A DNA stretch of 8,360 nucleotides from Campylobacteraceae bacterium (GTDB lineage: Bacteria; Campylobacterota; Campylobacteria; Campylobacterales; Sulfurospirillaceae). How positions within the stretch are numbered: position 1 is the first letter of the stretch; every line of letters starts with the position of its first letter. The notes under the pieces are model-generated. The model was not told the DNA's origin. It ran no database searches and worked only from the letters and a program-made list of their open reading frames with translations. The stretch covers positions 1 through 8,360 of the forward strand of contig JALUMZ010000201.1 in NCBI GenBank assembly GCA_027055635.1, read 5' to 3'. Both the position numbers and the translations under genes were made by a program. Below, one piece after another: positions 6,107-8,360 of the stretch.

Positions 6107-6622
6107 ATGAAGAAGATTTTAATTTTAATGTTTGTTGCGTTTTTAGGCATAAATTTACAAGCAAAAGATATACTTAAAACTTATAACTTTAAGGATTCAA
6201 AAGGTAAAAGTATAGAGCTTCAGACTATGGATAGTGGTATATATTCGCCAACATTCAAAGGAAAGGTTATTTTATTGGCATTTTTTGGAAAAAACTGTCC
6301 ACCATGCCGTGCTGAAATACCGGGTTTTGTAAAACTTCAAGATGAACTCAAAGATAAATTTCAAATTATAGCGATACATGTTCAACAAAAAATGTCTCAA
6401 ACAGAAATAGAAGATTTCATAACTTCTCACAGCATAAACTATCCTGTGATACCTGCAACAAGCAAGGCATTTGATATAGCTAATTTTGTCTCATCTAAAA
6501 CCGGCTGGAAAGGTCAAATACCATACTCAATTTTACTTGACAAAAATGGAGAAGCCACAAAAACTTACCTTGGAATGCAAAGCGAAGAGAGACTCACAAA
6601 AGATATAAAATCACTTTTTTAA
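6107..6622 (+). CDS. Exported TlpA/ResA-like thioredoxin-fold protein
   Basis: This is a probable periplasmic disulfide oxidoreductase. Residues 1-19 form a signal peptide (two Lys, hydrophobic core, then INLQA followed by KD), with cleavage expected after Ala19. No lipobox cysteine is present, so it should be soluble. The mature part is a thioredoxin fold: GKVILLAFFGKNCPPCRAEIP places the redox motif CPPC at 64-67, and the cis-proline segment is IPYSILLD (Pro139). The protein has 171 residues, typical of TlpA-like proteins. A CPPC motif followed by R/K-x-E-x-P is common in TlpA/ResA reductases acting on c-type cytochrome cysteines or other envelope thiols, but the substrate cannot be read from sequence. 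AAGGA at 6097-6101 precedes the ATG by 5 nt. Its stop codon overlaps the next gene's ribosome binding site. Confidence 0.88.
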   Translation: MKKILILMFVAFLGINLQAKDILKTYNFKDSKGKSIELQTMDSGIYSPTFKGKVILLAFFGKNCPPCRAEIPGFVKLQDELKDKFQIIAIHVQQKMSQTEIEDFITSHSINYPVIPATSKAFDIANFVSSKTGWKGQIPYSILLDKNGEATKTYLGMQSEERLTKDIKSLF

Positions 6623-6631
6623 GGAGAAAAT

Positions 6632-7183
6632 ATGCCAAGTAGAGAAGATGCTTTAAAACTACTCAAAGAGTATAATGGTGACGCTTTGGTAACTCATGGG
6701 CTCGCAGTCGAAGGAGCTATGAGGCACTTTGCAAAAAAAGGCGGGGAAGATGAGGAGAAGTGGGGCATAACAGGATTACTTCATGACTTGGATTATGAAA
6801 AATTCCCGGATGAGCACTGTCACAAAACAAAAGAGATATTAGAGCCACTTGGGTATAGCGATGAGATTATAAGGGCTATTATGAGCCATGCTTATGGGAT
6901 TTGTACAGATGTTGAGCCTATCTCCAAAATGGAAAAAACTCTTTATGCGGTTGATGAGCTTACCGGTCTAATCACAGCTTGCGCACTTGTACGACCATCT
7001 AAATCTGTGATGGATTTGGAGTTAAAATCTGTCAAGAAAAAATTCAAACAAAAATCCTTTGCAGCAGGAGCAGACAGAGAGGTGATGAGAAAGGGTGCAG
7101 ATATGCTTGGTATAAGTCTTGATGAGCTTATAAGCGAAACAATTCTTTCACTAAGAGCGATAGCTCCAAGTTTAGGACTTTGA
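6632..7183 (+). CDS. HD-superfamily metal-dependent hydrolase
   Basis: The 183-residue cytoplasmic protein has a complete HD metal-site pattern: His22 (VTHGLAVEGAM), the doublet His51-Asp52 in GLLHDLDYEKFPDEH, His86 (MSHAYG) and Asp108 (AVDELTG). These match the H...HD...H...D ligands of HD/HDIG phosphohydrolases. It corresponds to the stand-alone predicted HD hydrolases of about 185 residues found widely in bacteria, whose substrate is not established; related domains cleave nucleotides or phosphate esters. No sensor or GGDEF/HD-GYP GYP element is present, so cyclic-di-GMP hydrolysis is not suggested. AAGGAG at 6621-6626 overlaps the upstream stop and lies 5 nt before ATG. The next gene begins one base after its stop. 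Confidence 0.88.
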   Translation: MPSREDALKLLKEYNGDALVTHGLAVEGAMRHFAKKGGEDEEKWGITGLLHDLDYEKFPDEHCHKTKEILEPLGYSDEIIRAIMSHAYGICTDVEPISKMEKTLYAVDELTGLITACALVRPSKSVMDLELKSVKKKFKQKSFAAGADREVMRKGADMLGISLDELISETILSLRAIAPSLGL

Positions 7184-7184
7184 T

Positions 7185-7739
7185 ATGAAAAATATTTTAA
7201 AAATTTTCGCTATATTGACTCTTCTTATAACTTTTGGCTCAGCCGCCAAAATATCGGGCATAAATATGCCAGACACCCTTCAAAACGGTTTGATTTTAAA
7301 CGGTGCAGGCATCAGAAGTAAATTTTTCTTTGATCTATATGTTGGGGGTTTATATCTTAAAAACAAAACTTCAAATGCTCTACATGTAATCAACTCAGAT
7401 GAACCAATGGCTATAAAACTACACATAACATCATCACTTATTACAAGCAAAAAGATGATGGATGCCACTATGGAGGGCTTTGAAAACTCCACAAAAGACA
7501 ATATCAAACCTTTAAAAAAGCAGATAGACAAGTTTATCAGTGTTTTTAAAAAGGAGATAAAAGACGGAGATATTTACGACTTTGTCTATACACCGCAAGT
7601 TGGAGTAAAAATCTTCAAAAATTCAAAACTTATCACCACTATAAAAGGCATAGAGTTTAAAAAAGCACTATTTGGCATCTGGCTTTGCGACAAACCGGCA
7701 CAAAAAAGTCTAAAAAAAGAGATGCTAGGAGTTAAATAA
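7185..7739 (+). CDS. Exported chalcone isomerase-like domain protein
   Basis: The 184-residue protein begins with a signal peptide (residues 1-20, hydrophobic core LKIFAILTLLITFG, likely cleavage near SAA-K). The mature part shows the features of the bacterial chalcone-isomerase-like family (Chalcone_3): an early KISGINMPDTL segment (22-32), the signature LNGAGIRSKFFFDLYVGGLY (38-57), and the C-terminal FGIWLCDKPAQKSLKKEMLG (163-182). The bacterial members are periplasmic proteins with a chalcone isomerase fold and no demonstrated flavonoid chemistry; a ligand-binding role, for example lipid or fatty acid, is possible but unproven. AGGA at 7174-7177 inside the HD gene precedes the ATG by 7 nt. 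It is the last gene of the cluster and its stop lies in the loop of a probable terminator hairpin. Confidence 0.87.
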   Translation: MKNILKIFAILTLLITFGSAAKISGINMPDTLQNGLILNGAGIRSKFFFDLYVGGLYLKNKTSNALHVINSDEPMAIKLHITSSLITSKKMMDATMEGFENSTKDNIKPLKKQIDKFISVFKKEIKDGDIYDFVYTPQVGVKIFKNSKLITTIKGIEFKKALFGIWLCDKPAQKSLKKEMLGVK

Positions 7740-7750
7740 CTAGCCTTTTT
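7724..7750 (+). terminator. Probable bidirectional terminator between converging genes
   Basis: GCTAG (7724-7728) and CTAGC (7740-7744) form a 5-bp stem around an 11-nt loop that contains the stop codon of the chalcone isomerase-like gene. Nested pairing of AGT with ACT gives an alternative 6-bp stem with a bulge. A run of As (7712-7718) precedes the stem and C plus five Ts follow it (7745-7750), so outer bases CTAAAAA and TTTTTAG can also pair. The A-tract/T-tract symmetry is the usual form of a terminator that works in both directions, which fits the 9-nt gap between converging stop codons. The core stem is modest. Confidence 0.6.
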
Positions 7751-8159
7751 AGTCTTTAGAGGAAAAAATATGGATCTCTTTGATGAGTTTTTCAATATCT
7801 TTTTTGCTGATATTGCCATATAGTTGTTTAGCTAAAAATGTTTCATCCCTATAATCTGTAAAAAATAAAGCTGGAAAGACGGTGGTGTAATACATCTCTC
7901 TTGGATAGCTTGCCTTGTTACCAAATGTGACAATGACAGATATGACATTTTTATTTAGGATATCTACAAATCTATTATTCATAAAAGCATTTTTGATTAC
8001 TATTTTACATTGAGGAGAGTCCTTTTTAACTAGTAAAACCATCAATGGTTTTTGCTCTTTTTGTGCTTGCATAAAAGCCTTATCATAATCTCCATACCAA
8101 GATATATGATTTGCCCAAGTTAAAGATAAAAAAAGTGAAAATAAAAATATTATCTTCAT
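7749..8159 (-). CDS. Exported thioredoxin-fold protein with SxxC instead of CxxC
   Basis: The 136-residue protein starts with a signal peptide (MKIIFLFSLFLSLTWA, cleavage expected near residue 16-17). The opening of the mature part, ISWYGDYDKAFMQAQKEQKP (19-38), and MVLLVKKDSPQCKIV (40-54) match the thioredoxin-like families that begin W-x-x-x-(Y/F)-x-x-A-x-x-x-A-x-x-x-x-K-P. TTVFPALFF supplies the cis-proline (Pro96). At the active site the motif reads Ser48-Pro-Gln-Cys51, so the first, nucleophilic cysteine is missing and only one cysteine remains in the whole protein. Dithiol oxidoreductase activity is therefore unlikely; binding or a one-cysteine (peroxiredoxin- or glutaredoxin-like) role is possible. 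The gene follows a Fur-family gene by 13 nt on the same strand. No Shine-Dalgarno is visible before ATG: that space is the palindrome at 8160-8173. Expression may depend on coupling to the upstream gene. Confidence 0.8.
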   Translation of the reverse strand: MKIIFLFSLFLSLTWANHISWYGDYDKAFMQAQKEQKPLMVLLVKKDSPQCKIVIKNAFMNNRFVDILNKNVISVIVTFGNKASYPREMYYTTVFPALFFTDYRDETFLAKQLYGNISKKDIEKLIKEIHIFSSKD

Positions 8160-8173
8160 AAAAAGTACTTTTT
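8160..8173. repeat. Perfect 14-bp palindrome before the SxxC thioredoxin gene
   Basis: AAAAAGTACTTTTT is a perfect palindrome lying between the stop of the Fur-family gene (which it touches) and the start codon of the thioredoxin-like gene, where a ribosome binding site would be expected. With no loop it is more a DNA dyad (possible operator) than an RNA hairpin. Its low complexity means chance is a fair explanation. Confidence 0.35.
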
Positions 8174-8360
8174 TAAGATTTTAAACATTGAGGACATATA
8201 CCTTTTATAATTATACTCTCTATCTTATAACCCTGCAGATTTATCAAATTTTTCTCACTAAGACACGAGATAGTATTGCATCTTGTGCAGATAAAATGTG
8301 GGTGAAAGTTTTGCTCTAGCGAGAAATATCTTTTTTTATCATTTGATTCAAAACTCCGTA
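8173..8360 (-). CDS. Fur/PerR-family metalloregulator, C-terminal part (cut by window edge)
   Basis: The last 61 residues of a Fur-superfamily repressor can be read on the minus strand, ending with TAA at 8173-8175; the DNA-binding N-terminal domain lies outside the window. Counting from the first complete codon, HPHFIC (19-24) gives the H-x-H-x-x-C arrangement of the regulatory metal site, and two pairs, CTRC (24-27) and CPQC (55-58), form the structural Zn(Cys)4 site known from PerR and many Fur proteins. The dimerisation-domain pattern GYKIESIIIKGICPQC is typical. Where Fur has a metal-binding glutamate six or seven residues before the HxH, this protein has YFSLEQ, so that ligand may be shifted or absent. 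Fur, PerR and Zur cannot be told apart from this fragment. It is probably co-transcribed with the thioredoxin-like gene 13 nt downstream. Confidence 0.85.
   Translation of the reverse strand, partial: RSFESNDKKRYFSLEQNFHPHFICTRCNTISCLSEKNLINLQGYKIESIIIKGICPQCLKS

Noticed and set aside
6632..7183. HD protein as a cyclic-di-GMP phosphodiesterase (HD-GYP)
   Set aside because: The HD ligands are present but the GYP segment and the longer HD-GYP architecture are not.
1..8360. Defence system, prophage, integron or CRISPR island
   Set aside because: No repeats, transposase, integrase, attachment sites or atypical codon use were seen; the genes are typical chromosomal ones in tight operons.

Overview
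The window reads as ordinary chromosomal DNA of a low-GC member of the Campylobacterota (Epsilonproteobacteria), probably a free-living Sulfurimonas- or Sulfurovum-like organism. This rests on the AT-rich sequence with AAA/ATA/TTA-heavy codons, extended -10 promoters preceded by T-rich stretches instead of a clear -35 box, the protein flavour, and a gene order (rpiB, small membrane protein, apt, pepA, ychF) that I recall from Campylobacter jejuni. The genus is an inference. I found no mobile element, CRISPR array, tRNA, rRNA or phage gene.

Layout. (1) 63-704, minus strand: adk, a zinc-type long-LID adenylate kinase. A ribosome binding site at the left edge shows that another minus-strand gene follows it outside the window. 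(2) 711-801: a divergent promoter region between adk and rpiB. (3) 802-6052, plus strand: a tightly packed run of rpiB (TTG start), a membrane-anchored coiled-coil protein, an unannotated 26-residue membrane microprotein, apt, trpB (no trpA beside it), pepA and ychF. Gaps are 35 nt or less, and three junctions overlap (one ATGA, two TAATG), so this is very probably one operon with translational coupling. (4) 6107-7739, plus strand: a second cluster with its own putative promoter, encoding an exported TlpA/ResA-like thioredoxin, an HD-domain hydrolase and an exported chalcone-isomerase-like protein. (5) 7724-7750: a hairpin with an A-tract before it and a T-tract after it, a likely bidirectional terminator between converging genes. 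(6) 8360-7749, minus strand: the C-terminal third or so of a Fur/PerR-family regulator, followed by an exported thioredoxin-fold protein that has lost the first cysteine of its CxxC motif.

How the genes fit together. adk and apt both act on AMP (salvage and phosphorylation), rpiB supplies ribose-5-phosphate and so PRPP for apt, and pepA and ychF are general protein-turnover and translation-associated housekeeping genes. trpB is a metabolic outlier in this run. The right-hand third has an envelope and redox flavour: two exported thioredoxin-fold proteins, an exported chalcone-isomerase-like protein and a Fur-family regulator. Nothing here amounts to a clear new multi-gene system. The best leads are the 26-residue microprotein, the membrane coiled-coil protein before it, the trpB placement with its N-terminal insertion, and the SxxC thioredoxin next to the Fur-type regulator.
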